A DNA stretch of 61,247 nucleotides from Cryoendolithus antarcticus (GCA_002077065.1 NAJO01000091.1:1-61247); one strand, 5' to 3'. Shown: positions 23,837-35,931, counted from the first letter of the stretch. Notes: generated by a model from the sequence alone, not told the origin. Translations and numbers: made by a program.

Positions 23837-24256
23837 TGTTACGACCTATGTCGTAAGTAACAATGGATCGTACGTAACAGGATCTTCCGGGGAAGACAGG
23901 TAGTTACGAGTTATGCTTAATGGAGTGGTAGAGCTAGAAGCGTAAGGTATCTAAGCGAAGGATGAATCAATCAGTGTCAATGTGTATAGATCGTTGTATT
24001 CCAAGAAGTCACTATGAACAATGAGTTGAACACGAGAGATATAGAAGGCACTCTCGCTCGCTATATACCTAAGAGAGTCGTCCATGATCAAGTATAATCG
24101 TTGTGGGACAGAGCGAGGGAGCAGGAGAGCAATAGAGCGCTCTATCTGCTCCGTTGATCTGTTGCTCTGTTGCTAAGGCTCAGTCACGTGATGTGACCGT
24201 GCGATAGTATACACTCCTATAGCGTTTTTCTTGCCCCGCGGAACGTGACCGTAACA
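23837..24256 (+). mobile_element. Solo LTR, 420 bp, with 5-bp target duplication
   Basis: Starts TGTTACGACC and ends GACCGTAACA, with inverted termini TGTTAC…GTAACA. It is flanked by ttaag on both sides (23832-23836 and 24257-24261). It is much less AT-rich than its surroundings, so a younger insertion than the copy at 22760. No internal polyprotein sequence is nearby. Confidence 0.8.
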
Positions 24257-25194
24257 TTAAGTTATTATACGCCTTAATAGGTACACTAGGGTTAGTACTT
24301 ATATTCGCTATAAGCCGCTTAGTCTTCCTTCTAATACTTATTGCCTTCTCGCCGGTTATATAGCTAAATAAAATAGTACCCTTTTCCTACCTATTTTAGG
24401 TTAGCGTATATTATATACGTAACTACTTAACTAGTTTACTAATGATTCTATTAAGGTACTATATAGTTTACGTCGGATAGTATATATAGGTATACTTTAC
24501 TACTAATAGGATATGATTCTATAACCCGTACTATAGCTATCTTTTCGGAAGCGTAGAAACGATCGTAATAAGCGGGAGCGGGGGCCCGGCCTAGTTTATA
24601 TTATCTTAGAGCCCCTTATATATATCCGATACTATAAAAGAGTCACGACGGGGTAATATTAGAAACATAATTAGCTAGTGCAATTAGTAGATCGAGTCGA
24701 TATAAGAAAGACTAAGACGTACGCTAAGACTATAACGCTTTCCTACTATACTTAGAACTTAGATTAGACGTACTAGAAGGTATGCCTTAACGATAAAGAG
24801 GTAACGCTAAGGTCGCGGCCGGTAAGATAGTCCGCTAATTAGAAATAGGACTAGTAATCTTACGTTACTAGCGCGTAATTATATCTAGCCGTAATAGTAG
24901 TAGAGCTTGCTAATCCCTTAGTAGGACCTTATATTCCGTTATATATTATGGATATAAGCAAATCTTCTAGCGTAGCCTCTTATTTGCTATATATTAACAC
25001 TAACTAGTCGTTTTCGACCACGTTAGATATATGTTATTTCTTTTAGAAGACGGGTTGATGTTCCTCCTACGTCGTTAGCAACTTTGAAGCTAGCCTATCA
25101 CGCGGGTGTCTTCTATTAACCTTGAACAACCTTATCTTCATCTATGCTGATTCCAAGATGGACTTGCTCCCGCATTATTTCGAAGACTAAGGTG

Positions 25195-26215
25195 AATCGT
25201 TAGACATCAACTATGATTTGCTGTCGCACGGACTCAACATATACATTTCGCTTCCGTAACTTGTAGTCCGCGGTGACTAGTCTGCTAGAAAGAACTCGGT
25301 TCTTGGGGGCATAACAGGAGTCGCTTCTCCAACGAAAGACAACCTTTGCACTCGCTTTGCAACAGGCGGCGTACTTCGTAGAGATGCCAAGAGTTGTGTT
25401 CATGTTACTATCTTACCGGATTTCGATAGGCCGGACAAAGAGAAGGAAGAATTACGGGGACTCAAAGCACCGACTTTCGGTGTAGAGGACCTTTCTGACC
25501 TTGAAGAGATAGCCAAAGATAGAACGGGTTTCAATCGCAACGGCAAGGCATTCAGCAGGGACATACTGAGGATCGAGCTTTTAGGCCCAGACCAGCCTCG
25601 TCTGACACTTGTCGACCTTCAAGGCTTGATTCACGCTGAGAGTAAACAGTAATCTGCTCAGAACCTGGATCTAGTAGCGTCACTCGTTCGCGATTACATC
25701 GCTAATCCTCGATCTATCGTACTGGCTGTGGTATAAGCGAAGAACGATTATGCCAACCAGACTGTCACCAAATTTGCGAGAGAGGTCGATGCCAAAGGCC
25801 TTCGAACACTCGTTGTAAATAACAAAACCTGATATGCTTCACATTGGATCCGAAAGTGAGGCCACTCATTTGGGCTTGGCGAGTAAAAAAGACGTTCAAT
25901 TCCGGCTTGGGTGGCATGTCCTACGACATCGAGATTTTGATACCAAGCATTTTTCTAGAGCGGAGCACGACGAAACAGAGCGAGCATTCTTCTCAAGTGG
26001 GGTGTGGCAGATACTAACATTACATTCCCTTGGAGTCGGGTTTCTGCGACCAAGATTTAGCAACGTTCTCGATGACCAAATCATATCCGAGCTTCCAGCG
26101 TTAATAAGAGATATCGAATCGGGCCTTGCGGATTCTCGCAATCGAATCCGTTACCTTGCGGACCCACGAGGAACAGCAAGTGAGCAACGCTTGTACTTTA
26201 TTCGCAGAAGCGAGG
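25195..26215 (+). pseudogene. Dynamin-family GTPase, 5' part, RIP-damaged relic
   Basis: Dynamins are membrane-remodelling GTPases. The translated relic reads SLP.LVVRGD.SARKNSVLGGITGV, where a working P-loop would be GDQSAGKSS; the changes are CAA-to-TAA, CAG-to-TAG, GGA-to-AGA and AGC-to-AAC, all C-to-T or G-to-A. Then come PTKDNLCTRFAT, LTLVDLQGL (normally DLPG), PRSIVLAVV and FAREVDAKGLRTLVV. The TKPD nucleotide motif is present but out of frame because of one extra A near 25822. From 25834 the frame stays open through DVQFRLGWHVLRHRDFDT, ELPALIRDIESGLAD and SEQRLYFIRRS, where dynamin similarity stops. The stalk and GED are absent. Non-functional. Confidence 0.85.
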
Positions 26216-28444
26216 TTTTGATTGCTATCTTGCCCGAGGTCGAGCTGTATGGCCCAGTGCGAGGATCCATCGACAGCGCCTTGTTTACTTTGATGACTCA
26301 AGGAGGTTCACTGGGTACGATCAAGAGCTACGCATTCGTTGCACACAATACTATAGTTGCGGTCACTGGCAACGGCTACATCACTTTGATCAGTCTTCTT
26401 CCTGACGGGACGTCTAAGTGCGACATCCTAGCAAATCGTGATGAGCTTCAATCCTACTCGCTGATCGCTGGCCTCGAAGGCATCGCGATTGTGGCCGGAA
26501 AGGGTGAAAATGTGTATATTCATAGTACTGCTCTGAACAAGCTATCCTTCATCGCCACGGCGTGCGGCAAGGTGGCCGGACTTTTCGTCTCGAGGACTTG
26601 CGTCAACAGTGATACGATACTGCCGCGTCGCTTCCTGTTTATCAATACGCTGGGATCATCGGATGCTCAGCTGCTCGAGGTATCGGTAGCAGACCACGTG
26701 GATGTGGAGGCTGCCGCGGAGATGCGATCGTGCCGACGGCTGAAGCTTCCAGAGGACTTTGTCGTGACCAGCTTTACTATAAAGCGTTAAGGGGTCGATA
26801 AATTCGCTCTTCTCGGATCACGCAGTGGTGCAACTGGAGTCTATGACTTGAGCTTGCAGCATCTTGAGCCGCAATTCGCAGGTCTGGTGTTAGCTGGAGT
26901 TTACGGCGATGCGATTACGTCCCTTCACTACGAAGCACCAAATGCTGCATCGAGGTCCGGCTACTTGTTCGCCTCAAGCCGGGACGGCACTTATAGTGTG
27001 CACTCAGCCACCTTCCACAAGGAGAACTCTATTCTCGAATTGTTGCACCAGCTTGATCTTTCGTTTGGTCCGAATGTCGAAGGAGTCTGCATCTCCGAGA
27101 AGGGTCGTCTCCATGTCTGGGGGTTCAAGAGCAAGCACTTCGTTGTTCTAGACGTCACCACTCAGCAAGATGTCTTGAAGGTGGAGTGTGGCGGCGTGCA
27201 CTGCAGCTGGGCATTCCACCCGACTGATGAGGGTTATACATTCGCCTACATCTAGGGGGGTATGACTACCTGGCTGATGTAGACATAGCAGCCGATCCGA
27301 CGTATTAACGCCGGAGGTCACGCCGGAGAGATCAAAGCTTGCGCCGTATCGCCGGGCTCACCACAGTTATTGCTACTGGTGCAGAAGACATTGACATCAA
27401 GCTCTTCACATACACCGAACCCCATGGCTTCAAATGTCTGCAGACTCTACGCAAGCACGTCATGGGTATTCAGCACTTATGATGGTCATCTGAGGGGACT
27501 TGGCTCTTCTCCAGCGGTGGCTTCGAGGAGTTCTTCGGCTGGAAGATCACGAGAGGTGTACCGTATGTCAATGTCGGTGTCGTGTGCGCCGCGAAACATC
27601 CGAGGAACGGGAAGTCAGATCTTAGGATCATGGGATTTGATGTGCGGGAGGTGCAGCTTGGCGACGCCGTCGCCAGTGTCGTGTTCCATATCACGATGGC
27701 GTACACGGACTCGACACTCAAGACTTGGTCGTTTAGCACCGGATCTCCGGACAGCTGGATGCTCGTGGCGCAGGGATTATACCTTACCTCTTGTCTGAGC
27801 AGCGTTCACATCCTCAAACCTGCCCTGGCCGAAGGTATGACGCTTATGACTTCTACCGATGGCCACCTTGCTCTCTGGTCTCGCGATCCAGCCGACACAT
27901 CAGAGCTGCGCTGGACGGCTCGCCATCAAGTCCACCAGAATGCAATACTTTCAACTGCCCTTTATACTCTCCCAGACTCTTCTGTCCTACTGATCACTGG
28001 AGGTGACGATGACGCGCTAGTATTCACACGTATCACGTCTCCTCAATCGGCGTCTGCAACCTCGAAGACTCTCACCATTCCACGGGCGCATGCGGCAGCT
28101 ATCACTGGCGTCCTCTGCCGCAGTACTGCAGGGCAAGGCGTGCAGGAAGTGGTGACTTTAGGTTTGGACCAGACAGTCGAGGTTTGGGAGGTACGCTTGA
28201 GGAATGAAGCGGAGGTGTGGATGGACTGGAAGTACAGAGGAAGGGGAAGGGGTGGACGTGTGTTGCTGACGCTGGGGATATGCTTTGGTTGAGCGGGCAT
28301 GATATGACGCGTGGGGATGGGGAGCAGGAGCATGGGCGGCGAGCAGAAACGTTGGTGGTGGGTGTGGGGATGGAGGTGTGGTATCTGGACGTCGACCGCG
28401 AGCAAATGACGGAGGGATTAAAGAGCGTAGGTCCTTTGGACTGA
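26216..28444 (+). pseudogene. RTT10: RTT10/WDR6 WD40 protein, frameshifted relic lacking its N-terminus
   Basis: RTT10 (Trm734 in yeast, WDR6 in animals) partners Trm7 in 2'-O-methylation of the tRNA wobble base. Conserved pieces appear in order but in several frames: GSLGTIKSYAFV and ACGKVAGLF (frame ending 26790), NVEGVCI…LHVWGFKSKHFVVLDVT and VECGGVHCSW (ending 27255), AGGHAGEIKACAVSP, then IATGAEDIDIKLFTYT, LQTLRKHVMGIQHL, stop, LFSSGGFEEFF, then LRIMGFDV, MAYTDSTLKTW, STDGHLALW, ITGGDDDALVF and TLGLDQTVEVWEV (to 28292), and TLVVGVGMEVWYL in yet another frame (to 28444). At least four frame changes and one in-frame TGA. The 5' WD repeats are replaced by the dynamin piece. Confidence 0.75.
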
Positions 28445-28610
28445 ATGGACCGTAATTGAGGCAGAGCGACCGATCTCAGCATGAGGAAATGATTTCGAGT
28501 GGAATGCATTCATCTCATTGGCATATCACTGTCTCACTCCCAGGAGCGGCGTCGCAGACGCAACACTCCCACTTCCCATCTCTACATGCAATTGTCTTTC
28601 TCCCATATCA

Positions 28611-31143
28611 CCCCGTCATTAACTGTTCCAACCCATCCTCATCCAGCCACGGCCCCCTCTCCTCTTCCGTAGCACCATGCAGCCCCTCCGCCGTCCTCAA
28701 AGTCTGCACATCCAAACCCGTAACCCACTGCCTTCCATCCCCAACGCTAGCCCCCAGTGAAATCCGCACCTCATGCTCGCCATCAAGCATCATGTCATCT
28801 TCCACAGCCTGCGCTGCCCATCATAAACGCACAGCGCGCGCTTCTTCATGCGCATCTTCTCTGGCGCCGCACCCCAGGAGGGAGGGTAGTTCTCGCGGCG
28901 CTTGGAGGATTTGGTGAAGGGACCCGAGGAGAGGGGCACGCCGCCTTTGCTGTGTGTCATGCCTGGGCGGCATTTGGTGATGCCGTTTGTGGTTCCGTCC
29001 CCGGAGTGGGACGGGCTTATTGTCAGCTTGGGTTGGCGGAGGCTTTGCTGTTGCGGGTGTTTGGCACTGGTGTGCCGTTCTTGAGTGCGGACGAGGAGGA
29101 TGAGCGGCTGCCGTAGGTGCCGTCCATGATGTTGTCGTCTTCAGCTGCGTCGCCGGAGTCGGCTTCCTCGTCGTCTTCGTCTTCCTCGGCATCGTCTTCG
29201 TACTTCGTTGGGGCATCGTAGTCGACTGTTGTGGAGAGGAGATGCCTCTCCATCGTTGCTTGGACGGCGGGGTCCTCGGCAAAAGAGGAGAGGAGCTTCT
29301 CATTGACTGCCTCGCTTGGATCGGCTTCTTGGACCACACGCAGCACGCAGTCGTCGAGATGCTCGTAGAAGTCATGCGCCTTGGCAAACATGTTACCGCA
29401 ATTCGAGCACATGCCCGAGACGTCACGGGCACCGAAGCCAGGTCGCTTGGCACCAGACGGGCTCTTCCTTCGTGCATTCGGTGGTGCCTGCTCGACATTG
29501 TGCACAGAGGTGAGATGTCGCTTGAAGACATCGGCGCGGTTGAAGCTCTTCTCAGCGATGCTGCCAGAGCCAGGACAGAAGCCACACACCATTGTACCCT
29601 TGTAGTGCGTCAACGTGTGGCGGTTCTTGTCGTACTTCCTTGCGAAACCCTTGTGGTGGTACTCGCACGTTCGGATCGGGCATTTCTCCGGTCGTTCATT
29701 TTGATGCGTGAGCATGTGAGCTTTGAGGTCCTTGAAGTGCTTTCCACACGTCGAGATCGGACAGAGACATTTGTTGGAATCATCCGAGGACAGCGACCCT
29801 TGACTGTGCTTTGAATGTACCGAAGATACTGATTACCGCCTCAAGCAGGGCAAGGCCGGGTATGGCTGCCACTGGTGTGTGCGCATGTACGGCGAGCTTG
29901 ATCCGCTGACCTTGCCAACAGCCAAATGGGGACTGCGCGAGGGTGCCCGCTTAGGTATCGAAGGGTACGTCATGTGTTGCGGTGAGTGTATTGCGGGTAT
30001 GTCTGTGTATTGGGTTCCGGTAGCTTGTGCGGGGGAGAACTGCTGAATCAGCGATGGATCTGGAACAATTGAGAGTCAGCTTGAGATCTTCTCAACGTGT
30101 TGTCCAATGAATGAAAGTAAAGGAAAAACATAGGAGACCGACAAGATGAGCCGAGCGGCTGCACAAGATGAGCCGAGCGGCTGCACAAGATAGCCGCTTG
30201 ACCGAGAGAAGACAGGAGACGAGAGTTGGGGCAATGGCGCTCGAGGTCGCTGTGGCAGGGTATTCTCGTTGTACGACTTCAATGACAGACTTGCCCGCGA
30301 CTGAGCAGCTTGTTGTAAAGCATTGCTCTGAGGTGGCGAGGCAGAAATCGAGCCCGGGAGGGACGAAGCAGATGCTGGTGTGTTTGGCGACTTGAAGATG
30401 CTGTCTTTCGGGCTGGCTGTGTGTTGTCTAGTTCTGACGCTGAGCGCCGAGTGCTTGCCCTCATCACCCGACGCCACGATGGTCCATGAGCTCGCTGCCG
30501 AGACCGCACTCGTTGGTGTATCGTATGGCATGCTAATGCTCCAGCTGTAGGACATCTCATCGCTATCCGGACGATCTTGCGCGGCGCTGGCTGGAGGTGC
30601 AGTCAGAGAAACATGAAATTCGTTAAACTCACCAACACACGCCTTATCCATAATCGGGATAGGGTCGATCTCGAATCTGGATGTCGCAAATATGTCGTGC
30701 TGAGCGATCCTGTCAAGCAAGGCGATGCCTTGGCGGAAGTGCCAACCCTGATTCTGTTGTTGAGGATTGACTGAGGGCGATCCGATTGCCGAAGATAAAG
30801 AGCTTTGGATCGATGCACCAGAGTCTGAAGGCGCAGACAACACTGACGGCTGATGCGAGTAGTCGAACGAATGCGCTGTTGAGTTGGTCGGCAAGTACGT
30901 GAATGCTGCGTCATGGACTTCGTGCTTCCCTGGTCCACTCAAGGAGTAGCCGTCGGAGAATGGTTGTGCGCATGCAGCTTGATCCGCAACCGTGTCGTAC
31001 GTCGTGGATGGGATGTAAGTCTGCTCTGGGTATGTTGTATTGGGGATGTAGGACTGATCGTGGTTCCAATCGAACGATGAGTACAGTTCGAAGTCGTTAT
31101 TCGTTATAAATGACTGCTGTCGGTATTCAGAGTATGTTGCCAT
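28611..31143 (-). pseudogene. C2H2 zinc-finger transcription factor, broken copy
   Basis: One minus-strand gene spread over several frames. The N-terminal half (ATG at 31143, open to 30076) is Ser/Tyr/Gln-rich: TYSEYRQQSFITNNDFELYSSFDWN…, later IFKSPNTPAS. After a likely intron (acceptor ttccag near 30062) the frame reads DPSLIQQFSPAQATGTQYTD, HMTYPSIP and MRTHQWQPYPAL, meets a TAA at 29833-29835 (Gln-to-stop, C-to-T type), then the fingers: CLCPISTCGKHFKDLKAHMLTH, CPI.TCEYH…ARKYDKNRHTLTH, CGFCPG…NRADVFKRHLTSVH and MCSNCGNMF. Two single-base losses follow: a C near 29035 (ANPS stop instead of ANPKLTISP) and a G near 28806 (LWKMT stop instead of LWKDDMM). A 22-bp tandem duplication at 30141-30184 adds a fourth lesion. 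DNA-binding regulator family, target unknown. Confidence 0.8.
30141..30184. repeat. 22-bp tandem duplication inside the zinc-finger gene
   Basis: The 22-mer at 30141-30162 (acaagatgagccgagcggct plus gc) is repeated perfectly at 30163-30184, and a decayed third start follows at 30185. The length is not a multiple of three, so it shifts the frame unless it falls in an intron. Confidence 0.9.
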
Positions 31144-34100
31144 CGCGTCGTCGTGGGTGTTGGTCGTGATATTCGGTGTGGTCCACGGTTGATCTTAACT
31201 CGAACGATGCAGCATTAGCAAGCCGACTCGAGTTACTGGGGAGCGTCGAGGTGTCTTCGTCCAGGGCCTACACGGTATATGTTTGGATCGTCGAATGCTA
31301 TGCTTGGCGAACAGACCATGCAACTTCATCTATCCAGATGTAAATATAAGAACCGGGGCGAAGGCAAATGTATATGAATGCCATGAATAGGTGCGCAGCA
31401 TGCACGCTACCAGGACCCTTGACTGCCCTACGGCGCGCGTGATGGCGGTAGTCTTGCGGTACCTTTATTTCGCGGCGTGTCCCCCCTGCAGAGGCAACCG
31501 GTCAACCCGCTGAAGGACCAGGCGCTTTGACGTGTTCGAGCATGGACTCTGACACGGAGAAACCGGTGCAGTATCGCAAGGCGTCCACCAACAGGCTACT
31601 GGAGATTAGTGCGTCGATGCCAGGACATGCCGGATCGCCTGTGATGAGGTCGCATCGTCGTTCCACGGCAAGCAGTGTTGATGGTTCGAGGAATGATGCG
31701 ACTACGAGAGCGGCATCTCATGCACCAGCTATGCCTCTTCCAGCCTGTCATCTGGTCGCACTCGAGCAGCTTGCCGAAAGCATGAGGGTAGCAGTAGACA
31801 GGATTGCCTTATTGAGCGCGCCCGGGTGGAGCAAGCCTGCATAGGTTGGTGGCCTTCACCGCGCGAGCGAAACGGAATGCTGGGCACCTCTACCACCCAT
31901 GCTGCGGGCCCACGGTCCTTACCATTGCCCTCCGCGGTCTCGGAGTGATACGCGGACTGTGATTGGCGCTGCCAGTGTATCCGTCATTTAGTGGCCTGCA
32001 TGCTGCACGACGACGAAGTCTCCGAACTTTGGACAGCGTGGCTGTGGTCGAGCGGTGTGTTTTGGGAGAGGCGGAGTAAGCTATGCAAAGCTAAGCTGCA
32101 TACGCTCTTTGTGCTTGCATACTCTAACCGTATTCAGCAGGAGAACTTGCATAAGCCATCGAAGCGAAGGCTTAGCAGCATGATGCAGCCTAGTAATGCA
32201 TCATAAAAAAGCTGATGCGGAGTCAGATACCTTTGCTGCGGTCGCTATAGGTGCAGCGACGTCGTCGCAACGGCAGCAGACCAATGACGGCATGCCCAGA
32301 CATCGACGCAAGCTCTGGAAGTGTATGTTGCGTCAGTCTTCACCTGTCTGCTTTGTCGATTAGGTATGCATACTGTCCGCATGCACCGTGATTGGCTTAG
32401 CAGGATACAGCAGAATTCGACCTAGAAAAGTCTCCGCAGCGTCAGTCCACGCCTCTGCTGCATACATTTCGAAGCGATCACACGTTTCAGCAGAATGCAG
32501 TGTTTGATTTCCCAGCGAATGGCAAGGACATACTGAAGGATCGCATTCTCCGGGTATGGCAGCAGGATTGCATCCTATCCCAACGTGCAGCATGAACATC
32601 GCATCGCCTTGAAGCGGAGGAATCGTCCGCCGTTCGCTGCACGGAACCTAGGAACCAATAACGGAGTAGATTGCTTTCGTACATGCCCACGGTTGACGCC
32701 CTATCCACGTGGTGACAAGGGTGACCTGTCCAGCGGCATCGGATAGGTGGCAGGGTGTGCCGTGCTTGCAGCTGGTACCGAAAGATCGCGTGGAGTCGGG
32801 AAGTCAGCAGCGTGGAGAGATAGGAATGGGTCATGCGTTGAGTTTCTTGCAAGAGGTGGTAGGCTAGGACTGCAATGCCAACGGCCCAAGGTTCTTGTTG
32901 TCTCTGACACGCGCCTCCATTCGGCTTGGTGGCCGCTCGATTGATCGCCTTCAGACTCAAGCGTTTTGAGCGAGCCGACGTCTGTCGTTCCTTGGGTCGG
33001 CGTAGTCAGCAGATAGCTGCACGTACCACGATCTCCCGATCCCCTCTTAATACTGCCGAGATGGAGGTTCCGGTGCTCCTTAGCTTCAGTGGCTGTCAGG
33101 CTACTCGGCCACGCCGAGTCGACGTTACTTGTTCTTTGCTGCACGATACGGTCATGCCTTGAGACATTGCGCGTAACGATGTCGTGACACGGCGACCGTA
33201 GCGAAGCGATCATGCTCGAAGCCTACGCACTACCATCACGTGGGTGCCGACTGGGAGGGATCTCGCTTCGCCTTACCGTGAATTGGATGATTCGCGTCCG
33301 TGGCGTCCATTTGCTCGTGGTTCGGGCACACGGCCGAGGTTTCGCGTGGCTCTCCAAGACAACCGCTATTTCGACACTTGTGAAGCCAGGTCTAACATTT
33401 GACAGCACATCGTCTGTGGCTACAGCATTCCCAGGACATGTTTAGGTACATTGTCGTGCAGTCGATGGCTTGCCAAGCTCGCGGGTCAATGGGTTTGGCG
33501 ACCGGTGAGGGCGCAAGGTCAAGGGGAAGTTATCTCAACTCCACCATTTCGACCACATAACGGCTTCGTGACTGGACGATAGGGTCTCTCGCTTCGTGAC
33601 CCAAGATGAAAGGTCTGGACTGTCTCCTGAGTCCTGGAGCATCGGCATGTTGACGCGTACTGTAAGACGGAGGAAAGAAGCTCCTGACCACAGATGAGTC
33701 CTCCTGTGCGATGCCGATAGCAATGCCTCGAATGAACGACGCTTGCGTGCAACTGTGCCCAATAACCCTGCGCTTGGGTTGAATCTCCAAACAGGCGCGG
33801 GATGAGGCATCTGAATCCGAGCGCCGTGTCCAATAGTCTGGTCTAGACTGTTTCCCCAAGAGAAGACGCTATCCATACGATATCCTTCGGACCCTGATAA
33901 CCTCTCTAGCTAGCCACGAGACTCGTGGCTTATTTTGACATCAGCCTCCAGATTCCACTGCGGAGGTTGCATTGCTGGACCGACGGCACGGAGATATATC
34001 GTGCGGGTCGATCAGGAAGCTCCATATGTCCCCGACATGTCATTAGAAAGCTCATATTTTTCAGCAGGCCAGATGGTAAGGACACCGATTGACCCTTTTT

Positions 34101-34567
34101 TAGTGGCGCGACAATAACAACGACTGTAAGAGCAGCACTGCGATGCACTGAACCCGGAGAGAAATGGAAGGGCCCACACAGACGTCCCAAAGTAAGATCT
34201 GCACGAGCGATGTCTCATGCAACTAGCGGGTCGATAGGAATTCACTTCGCTGCACGCAACCAAATGTCTGACAATGCCTTCGACATAGGGAAGCAAGGCG
34301 AGGTGCATCATCGACCAGTGAGCGACTTCCACCAAGAAGTATCATTACCTGTAAGTGGTCGATGCCCGCTCTGCACGTAAGCAGCCCTTTCAAGCTACCC
34401 GGTGTCCAGTGTATCTTCTCTTCGGCGATCGCGGAGCCTGCGCATGGCAGCTGAAGGAGAGAAGCACATACATCTCGGTCTCACGCGTTTCGTTTAGAGA
34501 CCTTGACTACTTGCAAATACACGAGGTAACCAGTGGCTGCATGGTATTCTCCAAGAGCACCTCAGCT
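31144..34567. other. Gene-poor stretch of about 3.4 kb
   Basis: Apart from the small frame at 31542, no supported gene. Frames of 90-170 codons occur on both strands, heavily overlapping, without motifs. The first few hundred bases should hold the promoter of the broken zinc-finger gene. Confidence 0.35.
31542..31844 (+). CDS. Small hypothetical protein (100 aa)
   Basis: ATG at 31542 to TAG at 31842-31844. Basic/Ser-rich first half (RSHRRSTASS) and a regular amphipathic end (LVALEQLAESMRVAVDRIALL). No family recognised. It lies divergent to the zinc-finger gene. Weak call. Confidence 0.28.
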   Translation: MDSDTEKPVQYRKASTNRLLEISASMPGHAGSPVMRSHRRSTASSVDGSRNDATTRAASHAPAMPLPACHLVALEQLAESMRVAVDRIALLSAPGWSKPA

Positions 34568-35931
34568 CCTGTACAACCCTCCTCCACACTCAGATAGCAG
34601 TCAGGAGCCTAGCACCCTGGACTGGATCCCAGAGATCCTCTCCTAGGAGGGAGCTCAGATTCTCGTGGTTGACTTCAACCTTCACCACCCTAGATAGGGA
34701 GGGACAGCTGTCTCCACACACCACACTGTGGTAGAAAGCATGATTGGGACAGTACAGAGCCTTATAATGGACCTTGTCACGCGTCAGGGCATGGTTGCAT
34801 GGAAGTCTAGAGGCAGCCAGAGCACTCTGGACCTGGCCTTTGTCTCACAGTCTCTTACAGATACAGTACTTAGCTGTCAAGTAGCTGAGGAACTGGAGTC
34901 CTCCTCAGACCACCTCCCAATCTGCATAGAACTGAACATACAGCCTAGGCAAAGGAGAGACCCACCTCTAAGACCGCAATGGAAGGGGGCCGAACGGGAC
35001 AAGATCAACGCACAACTTGAGCTTAAGCTGAAAGGCTTAAGTCAGCAACAGCTCTGCACTAGAGAAGATGTTGACAAGAGATCGACCCAGATCACCACAG
35101 CGATTCAAGAGACAATGAGAGAGTGTATCCCGCTAGCTAAACCCTCTCCTGCTGCACAGGGATACTGGACACCCCAGTGCTCACGGGCAGTCAAGGAGGC
35201 AAGGCAGGCAAGGATACGGTGGACTGCGAGGCAGACAGATGAGAGCTGGATCTGGTAAAAACAGGCCACTAACAGGAAGAAGGCTCAGATCAGAAAAGAT
35301 AAGGCCCAAGGCTGGAGAATTGCTCTAGCTGAGGGAGGAAGGGACCCAAGCAAGATCTGGAAACTGGGCGAATGGTCCAGAAGGGACCCTAGGGACACAT
35401 CAGCCCTCCCCCAGGTCCCAGATATACTGGACAAAGCCGGAAGACCTCAGGCTATAGAGGAAGGGAAAGCCAGAGCCATGGCAGAGTACTCCTTCCCTCC
35501 ACCAGTATAAGCAGACATAAGCGACATCCCTAGCACAGTCTACCCGCAAGATATCACTAGCATCATACAGGACATAGGTGCAGCAGAGGTAGAAGACATC
35601 TTAAAGGGCGTACCGAGTGACAAGGGACCAGGCCCAGACAGGATCCCAAACAGGCCTAAAGTACTGTAGGAAGACACTTAGCAAACCACTAGCCCTGCTC
35701 TTTACAGCCTGTGTCACAATCGGGTATCATCCTAAACAGTTCAAGGAGTCCAATACAGTGGTCCTCAAGAAGCCGCAGAAGGCCAGATATGACACCCCAA
35801 AGTCATACAGACCTATCGCTCTCCTTAACACACTAGGGAAGACACTAGAGAAGGCTATAGCTAACAGGCTCTCAAGAGTAGCAGAAGCTAACAACCTGTT
35901 CCCTGGGGAACAGATGGGGGCTAGACCACAG
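34568..35931 (+). mobile_element. Truncated copy of the non-LTR element (ORF2 fragment)
   Basis: Matches about 19270-20640 of the first copy, from inside the endonuclease domain (NPPPHS…TLDWIPEILS) to the start of the RT domain (SYRPIALLNTLGKTLEKA…FPGEQMGARPQ). It is cut at both ends. It keeps Trp and Gln codons where the long copy has TAG (GYWTPQCS, RWTARQT, IWKLGEWSRRD), so it escaped most of the mutation. Small indels break it into frames 34728-35258 and 35617-36021. The sequence after 35931 is unrelated. Confidence 0.85.

Larger units (their letters stand above)
22496..25030. repeat. AT-rich RIP-like block, right part, containing three LTRs
   Basis: TA-dominated sequence without coding frames, interrupted by less mutated LTR islands. 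It ends near 25030, where the dynamin relic's flank begins. Confidence 0.75.

Noticed and set aside
23495..24230. Weak inverted similarity between the end of the 23195 LTR and the inside of the 23837 LTR
   Set aside because: Only about 20 gapped matching bases in TA-rich sequence; not enough to claim a hairpin or inverted element.
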